Shown one piece after another: positions 8,952-15,712 of a stretch of 40,575 nt of DNA. Numbering within the stretch: position 1 is the first letter of the stretch; each line of letters opens with the position of its first letter. The DNA comes from Bacteroidaceae bacterium (GTDB lineage Bacteria; Bacteroidota; Bacteroidia; Bacteroidales; Bacteroidaceae), in the NCBI GenBank assembly GCA_900772575.1, contig CAAHEN010000046.1, forward strand, positions 1 to 40,575, in the 5' to 3' direction. A program made the position numbers and the translations under genes. Below the pieces are notes generated by a model. That model made no database searches and was not told where the DNA came from. It saw only the letters and a program-made list of their open reading frames with translations.

Positions 8952-9488
8952 TCACTTCGTCATCTTGAGGATGGCGGCGATGTCGGAGGTGCGGAGACGT
9001 CCCGTCATCTGGATGACGCGTGAGCAGTAGGAGCTGCGGAACTTGAAGACGAGGAGCTCGTCAATATTGTTCTTGCCGCGCGCCCGGTGGCAGAAGACGA
9101 TGAGCTCCTTGTCGTCCCAGCGGGAGTGCATGATGCGCTCATAGGCTTTTTTGGCGGCGACGCGTTCCAGATCCTTGCGCACGGCCTTGGTGGTCGACAC
9201 GCTGTGGGTGTGGAGGCTGAGCAGGCTGGTCAGGCGGTCGGTGACGCCTGAGACGTCCCAGGCCGAGCTTTTCAGGGCCGTGGTGCCGCGGGCGGCCTGC
9301 AGCATGTCGCCGGCGATGAAGGTACGCGACACCTTGGGATTGTTGGCGTAGTGGTCGAAGGAGTAGTAGACCTTGACGTCGCAGCCGGCGGCGATAGTGT
9401 TGATCTCCGGAGACCTCTCGGGGGCCGCTTGTGCCGCCGGTACGAGGAGTGCGAGTGCGACGATGCTGATGGCGATGTGCGTTCTCAT
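8952..9488 (-). CDS. DUF4252 family protein (first copy)
   Basis: This is a small exported protein of 178 residues with a signal peptide (IAISIVALALLVPAAQA). The DUF4252 signature lies near the C-terminus: DELLVFKF followed by VIQMTGRLRTSDI. The family is Bacteroidetes-specific, of unknown function, and repeatedly found next to ECF sigma and anti-sigma genes, as here. The anti-sigma gene ends 252 bp upstream, while the CotH gene starts 46 bp downstream. A second DUF4252 protein lies in the other ECF operon at 21310-21789; the two share the fold signature but little sequence. ATG 9488 begins the signal peptide. Confidence 0.8.
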   Translation of the reverse strand: MRTHIAISIVALALLVPAAQAAPERSPEINTIAAGCDVKVYYSFDHYANNPKVSRTFIAGDMLQAARGTTALKSSAWDVSGVTDRLTSLLSLHTHSVSTTKAVRKDLERVAAKKAYERIMHSRWDDKELIVFCHRARGKNNIDELLVFKFRSSYCSRVIQMTGRLRTSDIAAILKMTK

Positions 9489-9564
9489 GTGGCTGGCGTT
9501 TGTGGATGGGTTGTTGGTGTGTGATTCATAGTGCTCGGGAGGCTCCCTGTGTCGGGGGCAGTGT

Positions 9565-9698
9565 GAATGGAGAAACGGGCGAAGCGGACTTTAGCAGAGC
9601 GCTTAAACAGATATACATAGTGTGTGAGCAGTGTGGCCGTTGTGGTTGACGGACCCGCCGGCTCGTCCGGCCGTTGCCGTTCCGCCCGTTTTCCATTC
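9565..9698. repeat. Long-range inverted repeat in the anti-sigma/DUF4252 gap
   Basis: The 252-bp gap holds two inverted arms, 9565-9581 (GAATGGAGAAACGGGCG) and 9683-9698 (the complement of GAATGGAAAACGGGCG), differing by one inserted base and about 100 bp apart. A transcript through the gap could fold into a large stem. A smaller imperfect hairpin (TTTAAGC/GCTAAA) lies near 9589-9605. No TAnnTTTG promoter is visible in the gap. The arms may control read-through or processing between the sigma genes and the effector genes. Confidence 0.5.
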
Positions 9699-9740
9699 CG
9701 AGAGAGCAGGGATATTTAGGTTGTGACAGGTAGGGCTTTT

Positions 9741-10187
9741 TCAGGGACAGGGTCCGCCGAGGTTTTCTTCGGCGTCGAGTCCGGAGTTCATGTCGCGCGA
9801 GATGCTGAGGAGGATTTCGCGCGTCTCGTTGGCGGCCTCTTCCGGCGTCTCGCAGGTGTTGGCGTAGACGGTCGGGGCTTGCCGTTTGTAACAGTAGATG
9901 CCGCCGCCGATGATGGCGACTGCCGCCACCGCTGCGGCGATGGCCCGCATCCGGTTCAGGAAGAGGCTCCGCGGGCGTCGCGGCCTGATGGCGGCGGCCA
10001 GGCGCTGCCCGAAACCGGCAGGCGGCGCGGCGACGCAGTCGGGGCCAAGCACGACGCGGCGATCGGCTTCGAGCTCGGGCGGACAGTCTGCCGTGGCGAA
10101 GTAGGCTTTCAGCCGGCGTTCGTCGTCGATGTCGGTGGCGCCGGCATAGAATTTTTCAAGAAGTATGTCGATCTCGTGGCGTGTCAT
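9741..10187 (-). CDS. Putative anti-sigma factor (single membrane segment)
   Basis: This 148-residue protein has a cytoplasmic N-terminus (MTRHEIDILLEKFYAGATDI, typical of Bacteroidetes anti-sigma-like proteins), one predicted membrane helix (about 81-98, IAAAVAAVAIIGGGIYCY) and a short periplasmic tail. No zinc-binding ZAS motif (HxxxCxxC) is seen. The assignment rests mainly on its position 53 bp after an ECF sigma gene, together with topology like that of the second module's partner. ATG 10187 was chosen because the membrane-anchored domain starts there; the longer open frame upstream only shadows the sigma gene. It presumably binds the sigma factor at the inner membrane. Confidence 0.7.
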   Translation of the reverse strand: MTRHEIDILLEKFYAGATDIDDERRLKAYFATADCPPELEADRRVVLGPDCVAAPPAGFGQRLAAAIRPRRPRSLFLNRMRAIAAAVAAVAIIGGGIYCYKRQAPTVYANTCETPEEAANETREILLSISRDMNSGLDAEENLGGPCP

Positions 10188-10240
10188 GGTGGTGCGGTGT
10201 ATATATAGATTGTGTGGTGTGTCAAGCGGTGTGGTGCGGG

Positions 10241-10741
10241 TCAGCGCTCTTGGGCGAGCTCGCGTTGATACTCTTCGCGGAGCTGCCGCCGGGCGCGGCT
10301 CAGTGTGGAGCGCACGTTGGTCTCGGTCTCGCCGGTGATGTCGGCGATGTCGTGCGTGGAGTACTCGCCAATGTGGCGCAGGGTGACGATGCGGCGCGCC
10401 TTGGGGGCGAGATGCCCGAGAACGCGTTGCCAGAAGCCGTGGCTCTCCGTCTCGTCGGCGGGGTTGAGGGCCGGTGTGTCGGCCACATCGTCGATGCCCT
10501 CGAAGTCTGTCTCGCGGCTGCGGCCCCGCAGGCTGTTGAGGCAGACGTTGCGCACGGTGGTGACGAAGAAAGCCTCGCTGCTGCGCACGCCGTCGAGCCT
10601 GTCGACGCATTTCCAGAGGCGGATATAGGCATCCTGCACGGCGTCCTCGGCATCTTGGGCGTTGCCCAGAATGGCGAAGGCCACGCCATAGAGGCGGGTG
10701 GCAAGTGTGAGATACTGCTCTTGGAATGCGTGTGGACTCAT
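10241..10741 (-). CDS. ECF-type RNA polymerase sigma factor (first)
   Basis: This is a sigma-70 family protein of 166 residues with only regions 2 and 4, as in ECF sigma factors. Region 2 is at about 20-85 (AILGNAQDAEDAVQDAYIRL, FFVTTVRNVCLNSLRG). Region 4 is at about 110-160 (LAPKARRIVTLRHIGEYSTH, ETNVRSTLSRARRQLREEYQ). The start was set at 10741 (MSPHAFQEQYLTLATRLYG); the frame runs further upstream but that stretch is not sigma-like. The next gene is a putative anti-sigma factor, then DUF4252, CotH and barrel protein genes, so this sigma factor probably controls an envelope function. A possible ECF-type promoter is at 10851-10876. Confidence 0.9.
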   Translation of the reverse strand: MSPHAFQEQYLTLATRLYGVAFAILGNAQDAEDAVQDAYIRLWKCVDRLDGVRSSEAFFVTTVRNVCLNSLRGRSRETDFEGIDDVADTPALNPADETESHGFWQRVLGHLAPKARRIVTLRHIGEYSTHDIADITGETETNVRSTLSRARRQLREEYQRELAQER

Positions 10742-10850
10742 CAGCGTACTGTGTGGATTCGTACTTGGGCGGTGTCGTGGCCTGCGCGGGGTGCGCACGG
10801 TGCCGTGACCGGGCGGGTGCATACCATCTGGTGGGGCGCTCTGTCATTAA

Positions 10851-10876
10851 GACACAGCAATGTGGCGATTTGTTGC
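10851..10876 (-). promoter_or_regulatory. Candidate ECF (autoregulatory) promoter of sigma unit 1
   Basis: The minus strand has GCAAC, 16 nt, then GTGTCTTA, about 110 bp before the sigma start. The second ECF operon has GTAAC, 16 nt, CGTC in the equivalent place. The shared nAAC / TC boxes at identical spacing suggest promoters read by the sigma factors themselves. No housekeeping TAnnTTTG box was found in this region. Confidence 0.45.
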
Positions 10877-10943
10877 ACCGGCCTCGAAAAAATTTTTCTT
10901 TTTTGATGGGGCAGGCCCTTGTCGCAGGGTCTGGGCAAGAGAA

Positions 10944-10977
10944 AGCCCCGGCCGCAGTTTTCATTGCGGCCGGGGCT
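10944..10977 (-). terminator. Intrinsic terminator of the secreted F5/8C protein
   Basis: A 13-bp perfect stem (AGCCCCGGCCGCA on each side) with an 8-nt loop is followed on the minus strand by TTTCTCTT. It lies 41 bp past the stop of the large secreted protein and before the ECF promoter, separating the two units. Confidence 0.85.
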
Positions 10978-11018
10978 GGGTTCAGTGGTGTGTGACTACT
11001 GACTGACGGGAGCCGGCA

Positions 11019-14000
11019 TCACTTCACGAGGATCTTCTTGCCACCGATGATGTAGAGGCCAGAGCTGAGGCCCTTGGTGGCGTCGGCAGCCTTGACGCTC
11101 TTGCGGAGCAGGACGCCGGAGATGGTGTAGACGTCAACCGGACCGTTGGTGAAGGCCACCGGTGTGTGGATGGCGTTGATGACACCGTCGACAGCGAGCT
11201 GTGCGCCGCCAGTCTCAGTGGTCGTCGGCATCTGGTCGGTGAACCAGCCGGTGTTGGCGGCTACCACGTCGGTTGCCGTGGCGATAATGACGCCAGAGGC
11301 GTAGATCATACCGTTGCCGGCACCAGGCTTCGTGGCATGGAACGTGCCTTGGAGCCCGTTCAGGCTGAGCGCTGAGGAGACTGTGGTGATCTTGTCGAGC
11401 GAGGTAGCAGTCGGTGTGAAGTCGGTCGCACCACTCTCAGCGTCGGCTGCGGGGATGTAGACGAACGGCGTACCGGCGGGGATGGTCTCATCGTTGCCGT
11501 AGGCCTTGAGCTCAATGTTGCTGCCGTTCAGGCCGAGCACGCTGTAGAAGGCACCGTTCGGGGTCAGACCGGTCACCTCGATGGGCAGGGTGACAATCTG
11601 TGCGGCCTTCTCAAGATCCACGTGGTAGGTGTTCATCCAGTTGCTGGCGTCGACGGGGACGAGCTGAATGGCCGAGTTGTCCGTGCCGCTGGCCGTGTTC
11701 CAGGTCACGACACTGTTCGTACCGGGCTGTGCGTTGATGAAGACATTTTCTGCGCAGACGATATTGAACAGGCCGGGCACCTTGGCGCTGCGGAAGCTGA
11801 AGCTTTCAGCCTTGAGGCGCATGTTCACCTTGGAATTGTTCTCCACGGGGTTGCCAAAGTAGTTGCCGGTACCCACGTTGCGGAAGCTGTAGGTCTCGTC
11901 GCCGTTGTCGATGACGCGCCAGTAGTAGTTGAGGCGCTCGGAGATGAACTCGTCATCGCTGCCAGTCTCGGTGTTGTAACCGCCCCACTTGATCTGGGTG
12001 GTGTCAGAGTTGGCGGCATAGAGGTAGCTATGTGCGGCGGTGCCGGCAGCTTCAGAGGCCGTGGCGCTCTTAATGAAGACGAGCGTACCGTTGGCGGGCT
12101 TGTTGAGACCCTTGTTAAAGGCACTGGTGGCGGCGTTGATGGCATCCTTGGCGGCTTTTACCTCAGCGATGGTCATCAGCGGCTTCACGCTGTTCTCGAC
12201 GGCGGTGATGGCGGTCTCGAAGGTGGCCTTGCTGCCTGCTTGGAAGTAGCCGAGTTCCTCGCCTTCTTCAGCGGCCTCCAGCTGCGACTTGGCCTCGGTG
12301 AGGAGGTCGGTGACGATGGTCGGGTCGGGCAGGTTGTCGTTGAAGTTCTTGAGAGCGGCCTCGAAAGCATCATAGGTGCCCTGCTGCACGGTGCCAGCCT
12401 CGATTTCGGTCTTGATGGCTGCCATCTGCTTCTTGAGCTCAGCGGTGATGTCTGCCGGCACAGCCTCGATGAGCGAGGTAGCGGGGTCGTACTCACCCTT
12501 GTAGAGGTGCAACTCACTGAGGTGGAAGTAGAGATTGCCGTTGCTTCTGGCATCTGACATGGTGTGCTCCACGTCGAGGCGGATGTACTTGTAAGGCGCG
12601 TCGAGGGCCACACCCACAAGGCCGGTGAAGTTGGCTATCTCACCTGCGGTATAGGTGGCGTTGGAGGCATAGGGATAGGTGAAGGTCAGGTAGCCCTGAT
12701 CCGTCCAGGGGCAGGTGCCGTTGTAGGTGCCTGTAGTGTCGTTGACGGCATAGACATGCACGGTCTTCGGCGTACCGTTGTTGTTGCTGTTGCGGCGGGA
12801 GTACTTGAGTGTCAGGTACTGCATGGCCTCGCCCAGGTCTACGCCCAGATAGTGGGTCAGACTGGCATAGGCGGCGTTGCTCCACGAGGAGTGGAAGTAA
12901 GTCGACTCATCATTGTCGACGAGTTTGTCAGGATAACCTTGCTCGCCTTCTTCCGTCTCCTGTGCGTTGGTGAAGAAGCGGCTGCCGTCGGTGATGAAGC
13001 CGAGGTCGTCATAGAGGCCGTCCTTCGAGGCGTCGCTCTTGACGCTGATGCCCTTGCTCAGGGCCGCCTGTGCGTCGACATAGAGAGTCTGTGCGGCGTC
13101 GTTGAGGGCGGCCTGTGCGATGCCGGCCTCGATCTTCTTCAGCTCATCCTCGCTGACCTTGTTGAAGAACCAGGTCGAGGCGGGGTTGGTCATGTCCCAG
13201 ATCACCACGCCATGGCCATCGGCCTGTGCGTGCAGGGCAGGATATTGGTCGTTGACGCCTGAAGTGTAAATGTTGAAGGCACCGCCGCTGGCCATACCGA
13301 TCTTATAGATCTGCACGGGGTCGGCCGTTGTCGGGATCTGGTTGTACAGAGTGCCCTGCTTGCCGATATACTTGCTGCTGAAGTAGTTCTTTATGTAGTA
13401 GCCTGTACCGTCTGCGCTGGGAATGAGCTGCCAGATGTAGCGGGCATCCTGGGTCTGGAGTTCCTGGGTACCGTCGTAGACGAACTTCTCCCAAGTGAGG
13501 GTGGCGCCGCCGTCATAGATGCTGGCGTAGCCGTCGCCGCGGTTGTCGGCGGCGTTGCGGATGACGTAGTAGCCGGCTGAGGGCACCTTGATGGCAGCCT
13601 TGGCGGCGGCATAGGTGTCTTCGAGAGTCTTCTGGGCGGTCTTATAGACGTCGTCAGACTGCGTGTTGTCGTTGTAGAGCTTGACGGCCTCGTCGTAGGC
13701 GGCCTTGAAGGCGTCGAAAATGGCCTTGTCTATCTGGCCCATGTCATCGCCCACCTTGAAGTAGGATTCCGGGGTCTGGCCACTGCCGAAGAGGGCGTTG
13801 TAGGCGTAGCAGAGGTTGTCGTAGGCCGAAGCCGGAGTCACCTTGTAGACCCACCACGTGTGAGCGTCGATATACTGCGAGGCCCACTGGGGCTTTTGGT
13901 AGCTGCAGAGCCACCAAGTTTTTTTAGCGGTCTTCCAGTCTGCGCGGCAGAAGACGAAGCTGCCTTCCGCCACGGGCACAGAGCCGTCTTCCTTGGCATA

Positions 14001-14453
14001 GGCATAAGTGGAATAGTCCACCTCACCGCCGGCTGCCGTGATTTCTGCGGGTTTCTGGAAGAGGAACTCAGCCTGCTTGGCTGTAAACACCCATGCGCGG
14101 GCCTTCGAAGCTGTCCAAGTGATCGTCGACAGATCCGAGGACACGTCAGGATTCTCCAGATAGAGACCGGTCTTGGCCTGTTTCAGCACATAGGTTGTGG
14201 CGCCGTCATCGGCTGTGCCGGCAACCTCAAACTGCATGACAGCCTTATCAGTGGCAGTGGTGCTGAACTCCGTGTCATTGATGTAATTGTTTACATTCGT
14301 GTAATACGTGGATCGCACGACATAGTCCTGCCCAGGCTCGATGGTCACGACATGCTCAGCCTCCGGCTCGTAGTAAGCCGTCTGGGCATTGAGACCAACG
14401 CAACCCGCGATAGCAAATGCGGCTGTCAGCAGGCTTCGGTACACTTTTCTCAT
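11019..14453 (-). CDS. Large secreted multidomain protein with F5/8C-like domain and T9SS-type C-terminus
   Basis: The protein is 1144 residues long and begins with a signal peptide (RSLLTAAFAIAGCVGLNAQ). Residues about 25-470 hold beta-rich repeats that resemble ricin-type modules and a helical stretch. Residues about 490-655 look like an F5/8 type C (discoidin) carbohydrate-binding domain (YPDKLVDNDESTYFHSSWS, LGVDLGEAMQYLTLKYSRR). Residues about 655-800 are helical, FIVAR-like repeats (IKTEIEAGTVQQGTYDAFEA, AKDAINAATSAFNKGLNKP). Another lectin-like module follows. The last 40 residues (VYTISGVLLRKS, GLYIIGGKKILVK) match the type-A C-terminal signal of Bacteroidetes type IX secretion cargo. 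No catalytic domain is recognised, so it may be an adhesin or glycan-binding surface protein. It is monocistronic, with a leader of about 375 nt. ATG 14453 starts the signal peptide. Confidence 0.82.
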   Translation of the reverse strand: MRKVYRSLLTAAFAIAGCVGLNAQTAYYEPEAEHVVTIEPGQDYVVRSTYYTNVNNYINDTEFSTTATDKAVMQFEVAGTADDGATTYVLKQAKTGLYLENPDVSSDLSTITWTASKARAWVFTAKQAEFLFQKPAEITAAGGEVDYSTYAYAKEDGSVPVAEGSFVFCRADWKTAKKTWWLCSYQKPQWASQYIDAHTWWVYKVTPASAYDNLCYAYNALFGSGQTPESYFKVGDDMGQIDKAIFDAFKAAYDEAVKLYNDNTQSDDVYKTAQKTLEDTYAAAKAAIKVPSAGYYVIRNAADNRGDGYASIYDGGATLTWEKFVYDGTQELQTQDARYIWQLIPSADGTGYYIKNYFSSKYIGKQGTLYNQIPTTADPVQIYKIGMASGGAFNIYTSGVNDQYPALHAQADGHGVVIWDMTNPASTWFFNKVSEDELKKIEAGIAQAALNDAAQTLYVDAQAALSKGISVKSDASKDGLYDDLGFITDGSRFFTNAQETEEGEQGYPDKLVDNDESTYFHSSWSNAAYASLTHYLGVDLGEAMQYLTLKYSRRNSNNNGTPKTVHVYAVNDTTGTYNGTCPWTDQGYLTFTYPYASNATYTAGEIANFTGLVGVALDAPYKYIRLDVEHTMSDARSNGNLYFHLSELHLYKGEYDPATSLIEAVPADITAELKKQMAAIKTEIEAGTVQQGTYDAFEAALKNFNDNLPDPTIVTDLLTEAKSQLEAAEEGEELGYFQAGSKATFETAITAVENSVKPLMTIAEVKAAKDAINAATSAFNKGLNKPANGTLVFIKSATASEAAGTAAHSYLYAANSDTTQIKWGGYNTETGSDDEFISERLNYYWRVIDNGDETYSFRNVGTGNYFGNPVENNSKVNMRLKAESFSFRSAKVPGLFNIVCAENVFINAQPGTNSVVTWNTASGTDNSAIQLVPVDASNWMNTYHVDLEKAAQIVTLPIEVTGLTPNGAFYSVLGLNGSNIELKAYGNDETIPAGTPFVYIPAADAESGATDFTPTATSLDKITTVSSALSLNGLQGTFHATKPGAGNGMIYASGVIIATATDVVAANTGWFTDQMPTTTETGGAQLAVDGVINAIHTPVAFTNGPVDVYTISGVLLRKSVKAADATKGLSSGLYIIGGKKILVK

Positions 14454-14649
14454 AGGGATTTTAAAATGTGTATTGGTTCGGAACGCACGTGAACGCTGTG
14501 TCATGCTTCACGGCAGGGTGACGTCTTAATAAATTGGTTGGTTTTGGCCGCTTGCTCGTCTGTACGTCCCATGTGATGTGTGGCTCCTTAGCTCTCTCTG
14601 CATCGTCCGCCGCGCTTGGAGTCTGATAAGCGTCGCGTCCGGTCTGGTG

Positions 14650-14690
14650 TTTCGCCGGTGCCGGCACGTTAGGTTCGTGCCGGTGCGAAA
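14650..14690 (-). promoter_or_regulatory. Structured hairpin in the long 5' leader of the secreted protein
   Basis: CCGGCACG pairs perfectly with CGTGCCGG around a 7-nt loop (14661-14683). An outer TTTCGC/GCGAAA pairing extends it after an asymmetric internal loop. It lies in the predicted leader (14454-14827), about 200 nt before the start codon. No known riboswitch consensus was recognised. The rest of the leader shows only the palindrome TGGCCATATGGCCA at 14792-14805. Confidence 0.45.
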
Positions 14691-14827
14691 ATCTGAATTT
14701 GTTTTTCGAACAAGCGGAAATTCATTGTCCGGCAGACTGACACATGGCTGCCATGGCATCATCATCCACTGCTCGCGTAAATGCGGCCTTATGGCCATAT
14801 GGCCAAGGCTTGTATGTTTAGGTTTTG

Positions 14828-14835
14828 CAAATGTA
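14828..14835 (-). promoter_or_regulatory. Candidate promoter -7 box for the secreted protein
   Basis: The minus strand reads TACATTTG, matching TAnnTTTG, with A/T-rich DNA directly upstream. No TTTG box is found at the usual spacing. It would give a leader of about 375 nt. Confidence 0.4.
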
Positions 14836-15040
14836 TGAGATGTATCTTAATCGGTAGATTTTTTTGAGTGAAAATATATTAAAGGCATGATTTTTCCCAA
14901 GAATATGGTAGAATGGAGCGGCAGCACCGGATTCTGGGAGACGGGGCAGGGCCATTCCCCGGACGGAAGGTGAACGGCATCGGACGTGGAGGCGCAAAAT
15001 CCTTGTATAATTTAAGGTGCGCCGCACAGGGTGTTCCATA

Positions 15041-15248
15041 GGGGGTAACACCCCCGTTTACCGACGCCATGCCAATATCACATTCGCCCCCCAGCGGGGG
15101 TGGCATAAATACACAAACCGGCACGGGACGGGGACGCATCGTCATGTGTTATGTCACCCCCACTGGGGGTTCGAATGTCTATGCGACGCACCTCATTTAT
15201 ACGGGGGTTGACACCCCCGCCTGATGTTATGGCGCCCCCGCTGGGGGC
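15041..15248. repeat. Cluster of five REP-like GC palindromes
   Basis: Five short stem-loops built on C5/G5 arms lie in 208 bp: 15041-15055 (GGGGGT-AAC-ACCCCC), 15088-15100 (CCCCC-AGC-GGGGG), 15156-15170 (ACCCCC-ACT-GGGGGT), 15202-15219 (CGGGGGT-TGAC-ACCCCCG) and 15234-15248 (GCCCCC-GCT-GGGGGC). Flanks are shared too: a TTATG box precedes several cores, and TTCGAATGT or TTC follows. The 15088 unit is inverted relative to the 15156 unit. A further member lies in the other gene-poor region at 39209-39246. No protein-coding potential is seen here. Confidence 0.8.
15136..15173 (+). repeat. Dispersed palindromic repeat, copy in region A
   Basis: The unit reads GCATCGTCATGTGTTATG, then a CCCCC-ACT-GGGGG hairpin and TTCG. 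It matches 39209-39246 base for base except for three substitutions and a 3-bp gap. This links the two gene-poor regions by a second repeat family besides the 341-bp element. Confidence 0.75.
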
Positions 15249-15266
15249 TTCTGCCGCGCATCACCT

Positions 15267-15336
15267 ATCGCGCTTCATCATTAATCGCGCTTCATCATTA
15301 ATCGCACCATCATATTAATCGCGCATCACCTCATTA
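15267..15336 (+). repeat. 17-bp tandem repeat
   Basis: Four units run head to tail: two identical ATCGCGCTTCATCATTA copies (15267-15283, 15284-15300), one diverged 17-bp copy (15301-15317) and a 19-bp copy (15318-15336). A partial unit precedes them. Units are contiguous without spacers, so it is a minisatellite-like tract and not a CRISPR array. Confidence 0.85.
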
Positions 15337-15399
15337 TATACGCATCAAATAAACACACGGGGCAGACACCTAAAAAACTTTTTTCGGCTTTAACACTAC

Positions 15400-15430
15400 T
15401 TGCTTTCGGCGCCGAGAAACCGTATATTTG
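15400..15430 (+). promoter_or_regulatory. Promoter inside 341-bp element, copy 1
   Basis: TTG (15400-15402), 20 nt, then TATATTTG (15423-15430) gives a full Bacteroidetes promoter reading rightwards. The same boxes at the same spacing occur in copy 2 although six of the twelve bases just upstream of the -7 box differ, which suggests the promoter itself is conserved. Confidence 0.65.
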
Positions 15431-15435
15431 CAGTA

Positions 15436-15712
15436 GAGGAAAGGGCTGTTCCACGCGGAATGGCCCTTTATCGTACCCTACGCCACCGATATTGTCCGTA
15501 TATGGCGAAAATCGGCCCGGTTTTCTGGGGAATTTCCCCTAGCCCCGGAAAAATTTGCTCCGAGCTAATTCAAATTTGCCCTAGGGAAGTTTTTTCAAAG
15601 TCCCGTATTAACACTCTGAATCTGGGCGAAGGTTAAAGAGGTTAAGGTGCCGTTTCGGCAATCGCAACGAAAAGGTGAAGCGGCCTGTAGCGTGATGTTA
15701 TATTATGGGGGC
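15436..15712 (+). ncRNA. Candidate small RNA from 341-bp element, copy 1
   Basis: Transcription from the internal promoter would start near 15435 and at once produce a 13-bp hairpin (15440-15469, loop ACGC). In copy 2 the same hairpin has nine substitutions, all of which keep pairing, with a one-base shift in register. A 78-codon frame spans the element in both copies, but it would need a TTG start inside the -33 box and only 44 of 78 residues match, about what neutral drift gives at this nucleotide identity. A structured RNA is therefore favoured. The 3' end is unknown. Confidence 0.35.
15531..15593 (+). repeat. Three 21-bp iterons in element copy 1
   Basis: Units at 15531, 15552 and 15573 start AATTTCCCCTAG, AATTTGCTCCGAG and AATTTGCCCTAGG. 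The consensus is AAyTTGCyCyrrG with an exact period of 21 bp, two helical turns. The same three units lie at the same offset in copy 2 (39460-39522). They could be protein-binding sites or repeated RNA mini-stems. Confidence 0.7.

Larger units (their letters stand above)
15372..15712 (+). repeat. 341-bp dispersed element, copy 1
   Basis: This stretch aligns without net gaps to the reverse complement of 39341-39681; both copies are 341 bp. Identity is about 83% over the last 205 bp and lower in the first third. Shared landmarks sit at identical offsets: promoter TTG-N20-TATATTTG (15400-15430), hairpin 15440-15469, three 21-bp iterons 15531-15593, direct repeat GGTTAAAGAGGTTAA 15631-15645, hairpin TGCCG-TTT-CGGCA 15648-15660 and terminal TTATATTATGGGGGC. 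It lies in the gap between the divergent leader of the secreted protein and the DUF3467 terminator. I do not recognise it as a named element. Confidence 0.85.

Noticed and set aside
9741..10964. A 407-residue protein spanning the anti-sigma gene and the sigma gene in another frame
   Set aside because: The upstream two thirds overlap the ECF sigma gene out of frame and have the arginine/proline-rich composition of a shadow; the true start is 10187.
14454..14827. Known riboswitch (cobalamin, SAM, TPP or similar) in the leader
   Set aside because: No characteristic core sequences were found; only simple hairpins are visible.
15267..15336. Possible CRISPR array
   Set aside because: Units are contiguous 17-mers without spacers, and no cas gene is present.
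15400..15636. A 78-codon open frame in element copy 1, matched by an equal-length frame at 39417-39653 in copy 2, as a conserved small protein
   Set aside because: It needs a TTG start inside the -33 box of the promoter. Only 44 of 78 residues match, substitutions are not concentrated in third codon positions, and hairpin pairing explains the conserved parts better. It remains a minor possibility.
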